Made by a program: the position numbers and the translations under genes | In this document: one piece after another, positions 8,405 through 18,300 of the stretch | Numbering within the stretch: the stretch's first letter is position 1 | Layout: every line of letters begins with the position of its first letter | Source of the DNA: Nemertoderma westbladi | Taxonomy: Eukaryota; Xenacoelomorpha; Nemertodermatida; Nemertodermatidae | Reading direction: 5' to 3' | DNA length: 27,772 nt | NCBI GenBank assembly: GCA_032718475.1 | Contig: JAUCBJ010004715.1 | Location: 1 to 27,772, forward strand | The notes under the pieces: generated by a model | Told to the model about the DNA's origin: nothing | What the model saw: only the letters and a program-made list of their open reading frames with translations | Databases searched by the model: none

Positions 8405-9529
8405 CTAAATGTTATCGCTCTCATCCAATACCGACGGGTTAGACATCCTCAAGGCATCTTTATTCCTCGTTAAGGTGTCATCTTTAGATGCTGCGGTGAT
8501 GCTCATATGTCTGGTCAATGTACCAAACACCTTCTTTGCAGCCCCTTTCTTCTTCTTTTCAACTTCTCCTTCTACTGTCAGCGATCCCATCATGGAATCC
8601 ACCGTTTTCTCCAACTCTTTGCTTCTCGGGTTGTATGCCACCTTGTGGTATTCGTTATTCAACCCCATATCGTTATCTATGATCTCCTTTAAGTTATTCA
8701 GCAGTGTCACTGTATTAGTATCAACTTCTGCTTCTTGTATAACTATGTCTATGTTATTGAGAACAAATTTGCTATCATCCACAGCTTTTTTCAAGTGGGT
8801 CTCCATTCCTTTAATGCGTTCATCGTACATCTGCTGTTTGTTATCAAAGAAAGCTCTCAAATCTTCGAGAATATGTTCTTTCTTAGCCCGTAGAGCCATA
8901 ACTCCTTCGTTGTATTCTTGTTCAATAAGGTAACATAGACTTTCTACAATCTTCGTTTTTTCTTCTTCATTCTCAGCCCTGAATTCTTTGACATCTCTTG
9001 TCAGACATTGCAAGGTCTCTAGACAGCGCTCCATATTGTTGGCGCATTCTCCCATACGAACAACCATCTTTAACTTATTGTGTTCTTTGTGGTTGGCCTC
9101 CACCAAACAATCACTACACAAAGCCATCTTACACGGAACACATATATACTTTAGCTGCTCATCTTTGTGGACGGGGCATCTTTCGTGAGCCTTCTCGCTG
9201 GTGGTGACCGCTACTGGAGTCTGGGAAGAGTTGCTAATCGGGCGGGAATTGTTGAGGCGATTGGAATCGATGGACCTGTTGAATGCGGAACTCAGTGAGT
9301 CGTTGATGTCGTGGTCTGGTAGTTCGTCCAATAGGGATGCGATTGTGTTGCTGTTACATATCCTACAAGTCAGTTCGCAGTGGGTCTTGGATTCCGGGTT
9401 GTTTTGTGTGTCTCGCAGACAAGACTTACAGAATATGTGTCCGCAATCGAGAATCTTTGGGTGACGATAGACTTCTTGACAAACTCTACATGTCAACTCT
9501 TGTATTAAGTCGCCTTTGCCTTTATCCAT
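8405..9529 (-). CDS. RING / B-box / coiled-coil (TRIM-type) protein, probable E3 ubiquitin ligase
   Basis: An intronless 374-aa ORF with tripartite-motif architecture. A C3HC4 RING finger occupies residues 14-58 (C14, C17, C29, H31, C34, C37, C55, C58). A type-2 B-box follows at 118-150 (C118, H121, C130, C133, C138, C141, H147, H150). A long Glu/Lys-rich helical region, likely coiled coil, spans about 155-320, and a basic tail (EKKKKGAAKK near 325-335) ends the protein. RING domains of this type recruit E2 enzymes for ubiquitin transfer; B-box and coiled coil drive oligomerisation. No C-terminal NHL, filamin or SPRY domain is present, so substrate choice is unknown and the protein is short for the family. 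The ATG is the first in frame and leads straight into the RING, as is usual. Intronless TRIM genes are common in invertebrate expansions. Confidence 0.88.
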   Translation of the reverse strand: MDKGKGDLIQELTCRVCQEVYRHPKILDCGHIFCKSCLRDTQNNPESKTHCELTCRICNSNTIASLLDELPDHDINDSLSSAFNRSIDSNRLNNSRPISNSSQTPVAVTTSEKAHERCPVHKDEQLKYICVPCKMALCSDCLVEANHKEHNKLKMVVRMGECANNMERCLETLQCLTRDVKEFRAENEEEKTKIVESLCYLIEQEYNEGVMALRAKKEHILEDLRAFFDNKQQMYDERIKGMETHLKKAVDDSKFVLNNIDIVIQEAEVDTNTVTLLNNLKEIIDNDMGLNNEYHKVAYNPRSKELEKTVDSMMGSLTVEGEVEKKKKGAAKKVFGTLTRHMSITAASKDDTLTRNKDALRMSNPSVLDESDNI

Positions 9530-10388
9530 AACTAATAATGCTGTAATGCTTCAGTAATAATTAGGCCTACTAATAATTCAAAATTAATATTAATTAATAA
9601 ATCATAGTAAAAGTATTTATTAATAAATGTTAATACGGTGATTTGTTTCAGTTTAGTACCAGCAATACAACAAAAGTAGAAAATCTGATAGATATTCTTA
9701 GGTACAAATCAGTACAAATAGGCAGATAGACCTATTTATGGGCTAGGCCTAGAAAGGCGAGAGAGTTGTGTAGAATGTTAAACTTAAATTATTGTACATA
9801 TATATTGTACATATTGTATTGTACATATATTGTATATTTCTGATATGTAATATTAAAATGAATTCTAATATAAACAATAATAATATCCGGAACAATCGAC
9901 AAAGTGTGTTCTCATGTCGCTATATTAACCTTACCGCCCTATCCAATCAATAGTAGGGTTGTCTGGCTCTGTCAGTCCATGTAGATTCATCAGCTTATAT
10001 TGATGGACTTAGTGGCAGCTCTCAGCTACATAATATACCGACATTATCAGCCCATGTTGTGAGTCTCTCTTCTCTGTCTATAGAGTTGTAGACCCATGGT
10101 GGTAGACAGTTCGGACTAGACAGCGGGAAACCAACTTGTTAGTGTGACCTGAAGGAAATATATTTCGGTAGATTTCTCTGGAGATTATTCCAACCAATTA
10201 CTGTTATAGGGAGGTGAATGATTCCTATAAGCACTTGTTTTTCATTAACTTCTGTTTACTATAGTAACGGGAAGGCCTGGATTAGTTGAATGTATAATCT
10301 GCGTTGGTTTGTCAGTGGGAAGCAGTTGTAGACATGTTTCTTTGGATACAATACTCAATAATCTATCCTTAGACTTAAACCCGGCGCA
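9530..10388. other. Non-coding stretch upstream of the TRIM-like gene
   Basis: This probably holds the promoter of the minus-strand RING/B-box gene. There is an AT-rich simple stretch near 9790-9850 (ATTGTACATATATTGTAC repeats) and no convincing ORF. I could not pick out a defined TATA box or start site. Confidence 0.4.
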
Positions 10389-10497
10389 CACTAGAGATAC
10401 AAGATGCACGATGCATGATAAATTATTTGAAATATACATTAATATAATCAAAGTATAATATATAAAATAAAATACGATGCATCTTGCATCTCTAGTG
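10389..10497. mobile_element. Small foldback (inverted-repeat) element, 109 bp
   Basis: The left arm CACTAGAGATACAAGATGCA and the reverse complement of the right arm, CACTAGAGATGCAAGATGCA, differ at one base. They enclose an AT-rich centre of about 70 bp. The structure resembles a miniature inverted-repeat transposon or a hairpin-forming unit. No clear target duplication was found in the flanks (GGCG versus CCTTAC), so the superfamily is unknown. Confidence 0.6.
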
Positions 10498-10588
10498 CCT
10501 TACTATATTATTATTATTGGGCGTAGACGCTGTGCCGACAGAGGTGCCGACCCAGGTGCGTGGATGATAGAAATAAAATAAAATATTG

Positions 10589-10800
10589 GGCCCATGTGAA
10601 GAATGCCAGACTTTCTGCCGTTATATTTCACTTTGCAGTTACCCCCATGTGAAGAATACCAGGTTTTCACCAAAAGCACAGGTTACAGAAGGGCTGAATC
10701 TAACCAAAACAATAAACGAATTAGTTTATGTTCAGGTTAAAAGACAGAAATAAGCGCTATAAAACACTTAGTAAAGATAAATAAAAAAATCCCAGCAAGC
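10589..10800. mobile_element. MITE of the same family, copy 3, right end missing
   Basis: Starts GGCCCATGTGAAGAATGCCAG, repeats the end motif 53 bp later, and then matches copy 1 through AGAAGGGCTGAATCTAACC and GACAGAAATAAGCGCTATAA. Similarity fades near 10775-10800 and no right inverted repeat follows, so the element is 3'-truncated or interrupted. Confidence 0.75.
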
Positions 10801-11119
10801 CAAGGAAACAAGTAAATGTTTTGCCCCGTTTTGTTGCACTGTTTTGCACAGTTTTTATAAAATATTTAGCGCCGTTTGCACCATTGTTTTGCGCCGTCTG
10901 TTCCAATAATTTTACCATTATTGGTTGTTATTATCGTTGAGTTGTTATATACCGTCCACATCCCCCCCCCCCCCCCCCCCCCCCCTCTCCAATTTATTTT
11001 TCGCTAGTGAGTTTTTTATTACGTTGACTTATAATTCATTATTATTCTATTGTAAAATCCGATTATAAATATTTTAATCAAATTCCAAAACTTATTAATA
11101 AATCTATTTTTCTCTACAG
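10801..11119. other. Intronic stretch before the first visible CKAP5-type exon, with a C24 tract
   Basis: AT-rich sequence with several TTTTGC motifs (10815-10900), a run of 24 C at 10962-10985 and a good acceptor TTTTCTCTACAG at 11119. No upstream TOG exon was found here or elsewhere to the left. Confidence 0.6.
10962..10985 (+). repeat. Poly-C tract (C24)
   Basis: A homopolymer run of 24 C about 130 bp before an exon of the CKAP5-type gene. Confidence 0.95.
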
Positions 11120-11341
11120 GGAAGCGGTTGACTCGGCGTATCTTTACAGCAACCTAACGGCTATCCTTGATGACCTATTGGAAGGGTTTGAATCCAAGTC
11201 ACCCGGAATTAAGTTGGAAACAATTCATTTCGTTAAGCGGTGCCTCCAGCGGGCAACACCGGCATCGCTAAAGAAGGACATACTGAAACCGTTAGGGGGC
11301 GCTCTAACAAAACGCTTAGGTGAACAGCTACCAGAAATTCG
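11120..11341 (+). CDS. CKAP5: CKAP5/XMAP215-family microtubule polymerase, exon: C-terminal half of TOG2
   Basis: A 222-nt exon with acceptor TCTACAG and donor TTCG|GTGAGT. It encodes about 74 residues (EAVDSAYLYSNLTAILDDLL ... KPLGGALTKRLGEQLPEI) in the HEAT-repeat pattern of the second TOG domain of XMAP215/ch-TOG proteins; the IKxxTIxFxxR and APEVRDAAFEAL-like segments at the next junction are diagnostic. TOG domains bind curved tubulin dimers, and the family speeds growth at microtubule plus ends and spindle poles. The terminal Arg codon is split (CG|T) with the next exon. Earlier exons (TOG1 and the start of TOG2) are not visible in 1-11119, implying a long upstream intron or a partial gene. 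The donor is locally duplicated (see 11321-11400). Confidence 0.9.
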
Positions 11342-11400
11342 GTGAGTTTGGAAGAACAGCAACCTGAAATTTTGTAAGTTTGGAAGAACAGTAACCAGAA
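11321..11400 (+). repeat. Diverged 32-bp tandem duplication of the exon end and donor, about 2.5 copies
   Basis: The exon end plus intron start (CAGCTACCAGAAATTCG|GTGAGTTTGGAAGAA) is followed immediately by a 32-bp near-copy (CAGCAACCTGAAATTTT|GTAAGTTTGGAAGAA) and by a partial third copy (CAGTAACCAGAAATAAA). The second copy keeps a good GTAAGT donor. This is the same geometry as the large arrays in this window, at a small and decayed scale. Confidence 0.85.
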
Positions 11401-11459
11401 ATAAAAATATAGTAAGATCTGATTGAGAGTGATTTGGTTATGTCGTCATTGTTTTTTAG

Positions 11460-11637
11460 TGATGCGGCATCAGAAGGCCTTGCAACTATGTGGAAAGTGA
11501 TGGGAGACAAACCGATGAACCAATTCCTAAACGATCTCGATAAATTGAAGATGGATAAAATCCGAGAGTTTTATGAAACAGTGGAGCTCATTGGTAAAGG
11601 GAAACCTGGTGGGACCGTGGACGCTAAAACTACCAAG
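11460..11637 (+). CDS. CKAP5: CKAP5/XMAP215-family gene, exon: end of TOG2
   Basis: A 178-nt exon with acceptor TTTTTTAG and donor CCAAG|GTAGGG, completing the split Arg codon (R-DAASEGLATMWKVMGDKP) and ending in phase 0. It covers the last HEAT repeat of TOG2: the DAAxEGLxTxxKVxGDKxxNxFL and LDKLKxDKIxE segments are close to vertebrate ch-TOG. The exon ends in a Gly/Lys-rich start of the inter-domain linker (KGKPGGTVDAKTTK). With the preceding exon it forms a continuous TOG2 C-terminus. Confidence 0.92.
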
Positions 11638-12208
11638 GTAGGGGGACCCCTTAGTTGTCGTAAAAGCCACAGACGCCAAGAAAGTAAGACTAATTTTCTT
11701 AAAGGTGGCTTTCCCTTTTATAGGCATTTCAATTGTACACACTTGTGTCTTACTCAGTCTTACTTAGGTTTTTCAGACAGTAGCCTTGGACATAAAGACC
11801 AATACAACTTGTAAACAGAATATTTTGATCAGAAGTGTCTAAAATGTCCATTTTTTTTATTTTGGGCTGATATTTTTTTTTAATTATCGTACATAACCGA
11901 CATAGAAATTTCAAAATTCTGTCTACAGGTTTTCTTGGTCAATATATGAAGACAATTCACTGAAAGTTTCAAACAAATTTATTACAAAATGACGGAGGAG
12001 TCGCATTTAGAGTGTCTGTTTGTCAGGAAACACATTTTAGTGGGAAAATAATGATAATTTGATATTTTGTGTAAACTTGCCATATTAAAATTACATTATT
12101 AGGACTCGCCATTGACCCCCCCCCCCCCCCCCCCCCCCCCTTTAGTACACTTTATTTGATCTTTTTCTTTATGGAATTATTTTCTAACTATTTATTTTAT
12201 TTCCTCAG
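11638..12208 (+). other. Intron of the CKAP5-type gene with a C25 tract
   Basis: A GT...AG intron from GTAGGG to TTTCCTCAG. It contains T-rich sequence, a run of 25 C at 12116-12140 and no additional exon. Confidence 0.8.
12116..12140 (+). repeat. Poly-C tract (C25)
   Basis: A homopolymer run of 25 C, about 70 bp before an acceptor site. It is the third such tract on this strand. Confidence 0.95.
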
Positions 12209-12329
12209 CCAGACGCGCTTAGTAAACCGACGACTGGTGGTCCCGCCGCCGCTCCGCCTTGGAAGAAGAAATCGACAGTCCAGGGAGGTAAACCGACGGC
12301 TGGTAGTGGAGGGCAGGAAGGCAAAAAAG
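12209..12329 (+). CDS. CKAP5: CKAP5/XMAP215-family gene, exon: TOG2-TOG3 linker
   Basis: A 121-nt exon with acceptor TTTCCTCAG and donor AAAAAAG|GTGAGTGAG. It encodes about 40 residues of low-complexity basic linker (PDALSKPTTGGPAAAPPWKK, then TVQGGKPTAGSGGQEGKK). Basic Pro/Gly/Ala/Lys linkers between TOG domains are typical of the family and contact the microtubule lattice. The exon ends in phase 1, and joining its last G to TT of the next exon gives Val and keeps the frame open. Without splicing the frame stops at once (GT GAG TGA). The last 49 bases or so of this exon are the source of the adjacent 7.1-kb minisatellite. A second, weaker donor (GGGAG|GTAAACC) lies at about 12286. Confidence 0.85.
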
Positions 12330-15300
12330 GTGAGTGAGAGATCGGTAGTGGAGGGAGGTAAACCAACGGCTGGTAGTGGAGGGCAGGAAGGCAAAAAAGG
12401 TGAGTGAGAGATCGGTAGTGGAGGGCAGGAAGGCAAAAAAGGTGAGTGAGAGATCGGTAGTGGAGGGAGGTAAACCAACGGCTGGTAGTGGAGGACAGGA
12501 AGGCAAAAAAGGTGAGTGAGAGATCGGTAGTGGAGGGCAGGAAGGCAAAAAAGGTGAGTGAGAGATCGGTAGTGGAGGGGGGTAAACCAACGGCTGATAG
12601 TGGAGGGCAGGGAGGCAAAAAAGGTGAGTGAGAGATCGGTAGTGGAGGACAGGAAGGCAAAAAAGGTGAGTGAGAGATCGGTAGTGGAGGGAGGTAAACC
12701 AACGGCTGATAGTGGAGGGCAGGGAGGCAAAAAAGGTGAGTGAGAGATCGGTAGTGGAGGGCAGGAAGGCAAAAAAGGTGAGTGAGAGATCGGTAGTGGA
12801 GGGCAGGAAGGCAAAAAATGTGAGTGAGAGATCGGTAGTGGAGGGCAGGAAGGCAAAAAAGGTGAGTGAGAGATCGGTAGTGGAGGGCAGGAAGGCAAAA
12901 AAAGGTGAGTGAGAGATCGGTAGTGGAGGGGGGTAAACCAACGGCTGATAGTGGAGGGCAGGAAGGCAAAAAAGGTGAGTGAGAGATCGGTAGTGGAGGA
13001 CAGGAAGGCCAAAAAGGTGAGTGAGAGATCGGTAGTGGAGGGAGGTAAACCAACGGCTGGTAGTGGAGGGCAGGAAGGCAAAAAAGGTGAGTGAGAGATC
13101 GGTAGTGGAGGGCTGGAAGGCAAAAAAGGTGAGTGAGAAATCGGTAGTGGAGGGCAGGAAGGCAAAAAAGGTGAGTGAGAGATCGGTAGTGGAGGGAGGT
13201 AAACCAACGGCTGGTAGTGGAGGGCAGGAAGGCAAAAAAGGTGAGTGAGAGATCGGAAGTGGAGGGAGGTAAACCAACGGCTGGTAGTGGAGGGCAGGAA
13301 GGCAAAAAAGGTGAGTGAGAGATCGGTAGTGGAGGGAGGTTAACCAACGGCTGGTAGTGGAGGGCAGGAAGGCAAAAAAGGTGAGTGAGAGATCGGTAGT
13401 GGAGGGCAGGAAGGCAAAAAAGGTGAGTGAGAGATCGGTAGTGGAGGGAGGTAAACCAACGGCTGGTAGTGGAGGACAGGAAGGCAAAAAAGGTGAGTGA
13501 GAGATCGGTAGTGGAGGGCAGGAAGGCAAAAAAGGTGAGTGAGAGATCGGTAGTGGAGGGGGGTAAACCAACGGCTGATAGTGGAGGGCAGGGAGGCAAA
13601 AAAGGTGAGTGAGAGATCGGTAGTGGAGGGCAGGAAGGCAAAAAAGGTGAGTGAGAGATCGGTAGTGGAGGGCAGGAAGGCAAAAAAGGTGAGTGAGAGA
13701 TCGGTAGTGGAGGGCAGGAAGGCAAAAAAGGTGAGTGAGAGATCGGTAGTGGAGGGCAGGAAGGCAAAAAAGGTGAGTGAGAGATCGGTAGTGGAGGGGG
13801 GTAAACCAACGGCTGATAGTGGAGGGCAGGAAGGCAAAAAAGGTGAGTGAGAGATCGGTAGTGGAGGACAGGAAGGCCAAAAAGGTGAGTGAGAGATCGG
13901 TAGTGGAGGGAGGTAAACCAACGGCTGGTAGTGGAGGGCAGGAAGGCAAAAAATGTGAGTGAGAGATCGGTAGTGGAGGGCTGGAAGGCAAAAAAGGTGA
14001 GTGAGAAATCGGTAGTGGAGGGCAGGAAGGCAAAAAAGGTGAGTGAGAGATCGGTAGTGGAGGGAGGTAAACCAACGGCTGGTAGTGGAGGGCAGGAAGG
14101 CAAAAAAGGTGAGTGAGAGATCGGTAGTGGAGGGCAGGAAGGCAAAAAAGGTGAGTGAGAGATCGGTAGTGGAGGGCAGGAAGGCAACAAAGGTGAGTGA
14201 GAGATCGGTAGTGGAGGTTAGGAAGGCCAAAAAAGGTGAGTGAGAGATCGGTAGTGGAGGGCAGGAAGGAAAAAGGTGAGTGAGAGATCGGTAGTGGAGG
14301 GCAGGAAGGCAACAAAGGTGAGTGAGAGATCGGTAGTGGAGGTTAGGAAGGGCAAAAAAGGTGAGTGAGAGATCGGTAGTGGAGGGCAGGAAGGCAAAAA
14401 AGGTGAGTGAGAGATCGGTAGTGGAGGGCAGGAAGGCAAAAAAAGGTGAGTGAGAGATCGGTAGTGGAGGGCAGGAAGGCAAAAAAGGTGAGTGAGAGAT
14501 CGGTAGTGGAGGGCAGGAAGGCAAAAAAGGTGAGTGAGAGATCGGTAGTGGAGGGAGGTAAACCAACGGTTGGTAGTGGAGGGCAGGAAGGCAAAAAAGG
14601 TGAGTGAGAGATCGGTAGTGGAGGACAGGAAGGCAAAAAAGGTGAGTGAGAGATCGGTAGTGGAGGGAGGTAAACCAACGGCTGGTAGTGGAGGGCAGGA
14701 AGGCAAAAAAGGTGAGTGAGAGATCGGTAGTGGAGGACAGGAAGGCAAAAAAGGTGAGTGAGAGATCGGTAGTGGAGGGAGGTAAACCAACGGCTGGTAG
14801 TGGAGGACAGGAAGGCCAAAAAGGTGAGTGAGAGATCGGTATAGTGGAGGGAGGTAAACCAACGGCTGGTAGTGGAGGGCAGGAAGGCAAAAAAGGTGAG
14901 TGAGAGATCGGTAGTGGAGGGCAGGAAGGCAACAAAGGTGAGTGAGAGATCGGTAGTGGAGGGCAGGAAGGCAAAAAAGGTGAGTGAGAGATCGGTAGTG
15001 GAGGGCAGGAAGGCAACAAAGGTGAGTGAGAGATCGGTAGTGGAGGGCAGGAAGGCAAAAAAGGTGAGTGAGAGATCGGTAGTGGAGGGCAGGAAGGCAA
15101 CAAAGGTGAGTGAGAGATCGGTAGTGGAGGGCAGGAAGGCAAAAAAAGGTGAGTGAGAGATCGGTAGTGGAGGGAGGTAAACCAACGGCTGGTAGTGGAG
15201 GGCTGGAAGGCAAAAAAGGTGAGTGAGAGATCGGTAGTGGAGGGCAGGAAGGCAAAAAAGGTGAGTGAGAGATCGGTAGTGGAGGGCAGGAAGGCAAAAA

Positions 15301-18300
15301 ATGTGAGTGAGAGATCGGTAGTGGAGGGAGGTAAACCAACGGCTGGTAGTGGAGGGCAGGAAGGCAAAAAAGGTGAGTGAGAGATCGGAAGTGGAGGGCA
15401 GGAAGGCAAAAAAGGTGAGTGAGAGATCGGTAGTGGAGGAAGGTAAACCAACGGCTGGTAGTGGAGGGCAGGAAGGCAAAAAAGGTGAGTGAGAGATCGG
15501 TAGTGGGGGGCAGGAAGGCAAAAAAGGTGAGTGAGAGATCGGTAGTGGAGGGCAGGAAGGCAAAAAAGGTGAGTGAGAGATCGGTAGTGGGGGGCAGGAA
15601 GGCAAAAAAGGTGAGTGAGAGATCGGTAGTGGAGGAAGGTAAACCAACGGCTGGTAGTGGAGGGCAGGAAGGCAAAAAAGGTGAGTGAGCGATCGGTAGT
15701 GGAGGAAGGTAAACCAACGGCTGGTAGTGGGGGGCAGGAAGGCAAAAAAGGTGAGTGAGAGATCGGTAGTGGAGGGCAGGAAGGCAAAAAAGGTGAGTGA
15801 GAGATCGGTAGTGGGGGGCAGGAAGGCAAAAAAGGTGAGTGAGAGATCGGTAGTGGAGGGAGGTAAACCAACGGCTGGTAGTGGAGGGCAGGAAGGCAAA
15901 AAAGGTGAGTGAGAGATCGGTAGTGGGGGGCAGGAAGGCAAAAAAGGTGAGTGAGAGATCGGTAGTGGGGGGCAGGAAGGCAAAAAAGGTGAGTGAGAGA
16001 TCGGTAGTGGAGGGCAGGAAGGCAAAAAAGGTGAGTGAGAGATCGGTAGTGGGGGGCAGGAAGGCAAAAAAGGTGAGTGAGAGATCGGTAGTGGAGGGAG
16101 GTAAACCAACGGCTGGTAGTGGAGGGCAGGAAGGCAAAAAAGGTGAGTGAGAGATCGGTAGTGGGGGGCAGGAAGGCAAAAAAGGTGAGTGAGAGATCGG
16201 TAGTGGAGGGCAGGAAGGCAAAAAAGGTGAGTGAGAGATCGGTAGTGGAGGGAGGTAAACCAACGGCTGGTAGTGGAGGCCAGGAAGGCAAAAAAGGTGA
16301 GTGAGAGATCGGTAGTGGAGGGAGGTAAACCAACGGCTGGTAGTGGCGGGCAGGAAGGCAAAAAAGGTGAGTGAGAGATCGGTAGTGGAGGGAGGTAAAC
16401 CAACGGCTGGTAGTGGAGGGCTGGAAGGCAAAAAAGGTGAGTGAGAGATCGGTAGTGGAGGGAGGTAAACCAACGGCTGGTAGTGGAGGGCTGGAAGGCA
16501 AAAAAGGTGAGTGAGAGATCGGTAGTGGAGGGCAGGAAGGCAAAAAAGGTGAGTGAGAGATCGGTAGTGGAGGGAGGTAAACCAACGGCTGGTAGTGGAG
16601 GGCTGGAAGGCAAAAAAGGTGAGTGAGAGATCGGTAGTGGAGGGCAGGAAGGCAAAAAAGGTGAGTGAGAGATCGGTAGTGGAGGGCAGGAAGGCAAAAA
16701 AGGTGAGTGAGAGATCGGTAGTGGAGGGAGGTAAACCAACGGCTGGTAGTGGAGGCCAGGAAGGCAAAAAAGGTGAGTGAGAGATCGGTAGTGGAGGGAG
16801 GTAAACCAACGGCTGGTAGTGGAGGGCTGGAAGGCAAAAAAGGTGAGTGAGAGATCGGTAGTGGAGGGCAGGAAGGCAAAAAAGGTGAGTGAGAGATCGG
16901 TAGTGGAGGGCAGGAAGGCAAAAAAGGTGAGTGAGAGATCGGTAGTGGAGGGCAGGAAGGCAAAAAAGGTGAGTGAGAGATCGGTAGTGGAGGGAGGTAA
17001 ACCAACGGCTGGTAGTGGAGGGCAGGAAGGCCTAAAAGGTGAGTGACAGATCGGTAGTGGAGGGCAGGAAGGCAAAAAAGGTGAGTGAGAGATCAGTAGT
17101 GGAGGGCAGGAAGGCAAAAAAGGTGAGTGAGAGATCGGTAGTGGAGGGAGGTAAACCAACGGCTGGTAGTGGAGGGCAGGAAGGCCAAAAAGGTGAGTGA
17201 CAGATCGGTAGTGGAGGGCAGGAAGGCAAAAAAGGTGAGTGAGAGATCAGTAGTGGAGGGCAGGAAGGCAAAAAAAGTGAGTGAGAGATCGGTAGTAGAG
17301 GGAGGTAAACCAACGGCTGGTAGTGGCGGGCAGGAAGGCAAAAAAGGTGAGTGAGAGATCGGTAGTGGAGGGCAGGAAGGCAAAAAAGGTGAGTGAGAGA
17401 TCGGTAGTGGATGGAGGTAAACCAACGGCTGGTAGTGGAGGGCTGGAATGCAAAAAAGGTGAGTGAGAGATCGGTAGTGGAGGGCAGGAAGGCAAAAAAA
17501 GTGAGTGAGAGATCGGTAGTAGAGGGAGGTAAACCAACGGCTGGTAGTGGAGGGCTGGAAGGCAAAAAAGGTGAGTGAGAGATCGGTAGTGGAGGGCAGG
17601 AAGGCAAAAAAGGTGAGTGAGAGATCGGTAGTGGAGGGAGGTAAACCAACGGCTGGTAGTGGAGGGCAGGAAGGCAAAAAAGGTGAGTGAGAGATCGGTA
17701 GTGGAGGGCAGGAAGGCAAAAAAGGTGAGTGAGAGATCGGTAGTGGATGGAGGTAAACCAACGGCTGGTAGTGGAGGGCTGGAATGCAAAAAAGGTGAGT
17801 GAGAGATCGGTAGTGGAGGACAGGAAGGCAACAAAGGTGAGTGAGAGATCGGTAGTGGAGGGCAGGAAGGCAAAAAGGTGAGTGAGAGATCGGTAGTGGA
17901 GGGCAGGAAGGCAAAAAAGGTGAGTGAGAGATCGGTAGTGGAGGGAGGTAAACCAACGGCTGGTAGTGGAGGGCAGGAAGGCAAAAAAGGTGAGTGAGAG
18001 ATCGGTAGTGGAGGGCAGGAAGGCAAAAAAGGTGAGTGAGAGATCGGTAGTGGAGGGAGGTAAACCAACGGCTGGTAGTGGAGGGCTGGAAGGCAAAAAA
18101 GGTGAGTGAGAGATCAGTAGTGGAGGGCAGGAAGGCAAAAAAAGTGAGTGAGAGATCGGTAGTAGAGGGAGGTAAACCAACGGCTGGTAGTGGAGGGCTG
18201 GAAGGCAAAAAAGGTGAGTGAGAGATCGGTAGTGGAGGGCAGGAAGGCAAAAAAGGTGAGTGAGAGATCGGTAGTGGAGGGAGGTAAACCAACGGCTGGT

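Noticed and set aside
11620-11700. Possible donor duplication after the exon ending at 11637 (GACGCTAAAACTACCAAG versus GACGCCAAGAAAGTAAG)
   Set aside because: The similarity is short and gapped, well below the clear duplication at 11341, and could be chance.
11434-11814. 126-aa ORF starting in the intron before the TOG2 exon
   Set aside because: It is the TOG2 exon frame extended past its donor into intron; the match to the TOG family stops at the GTAGGG donor.
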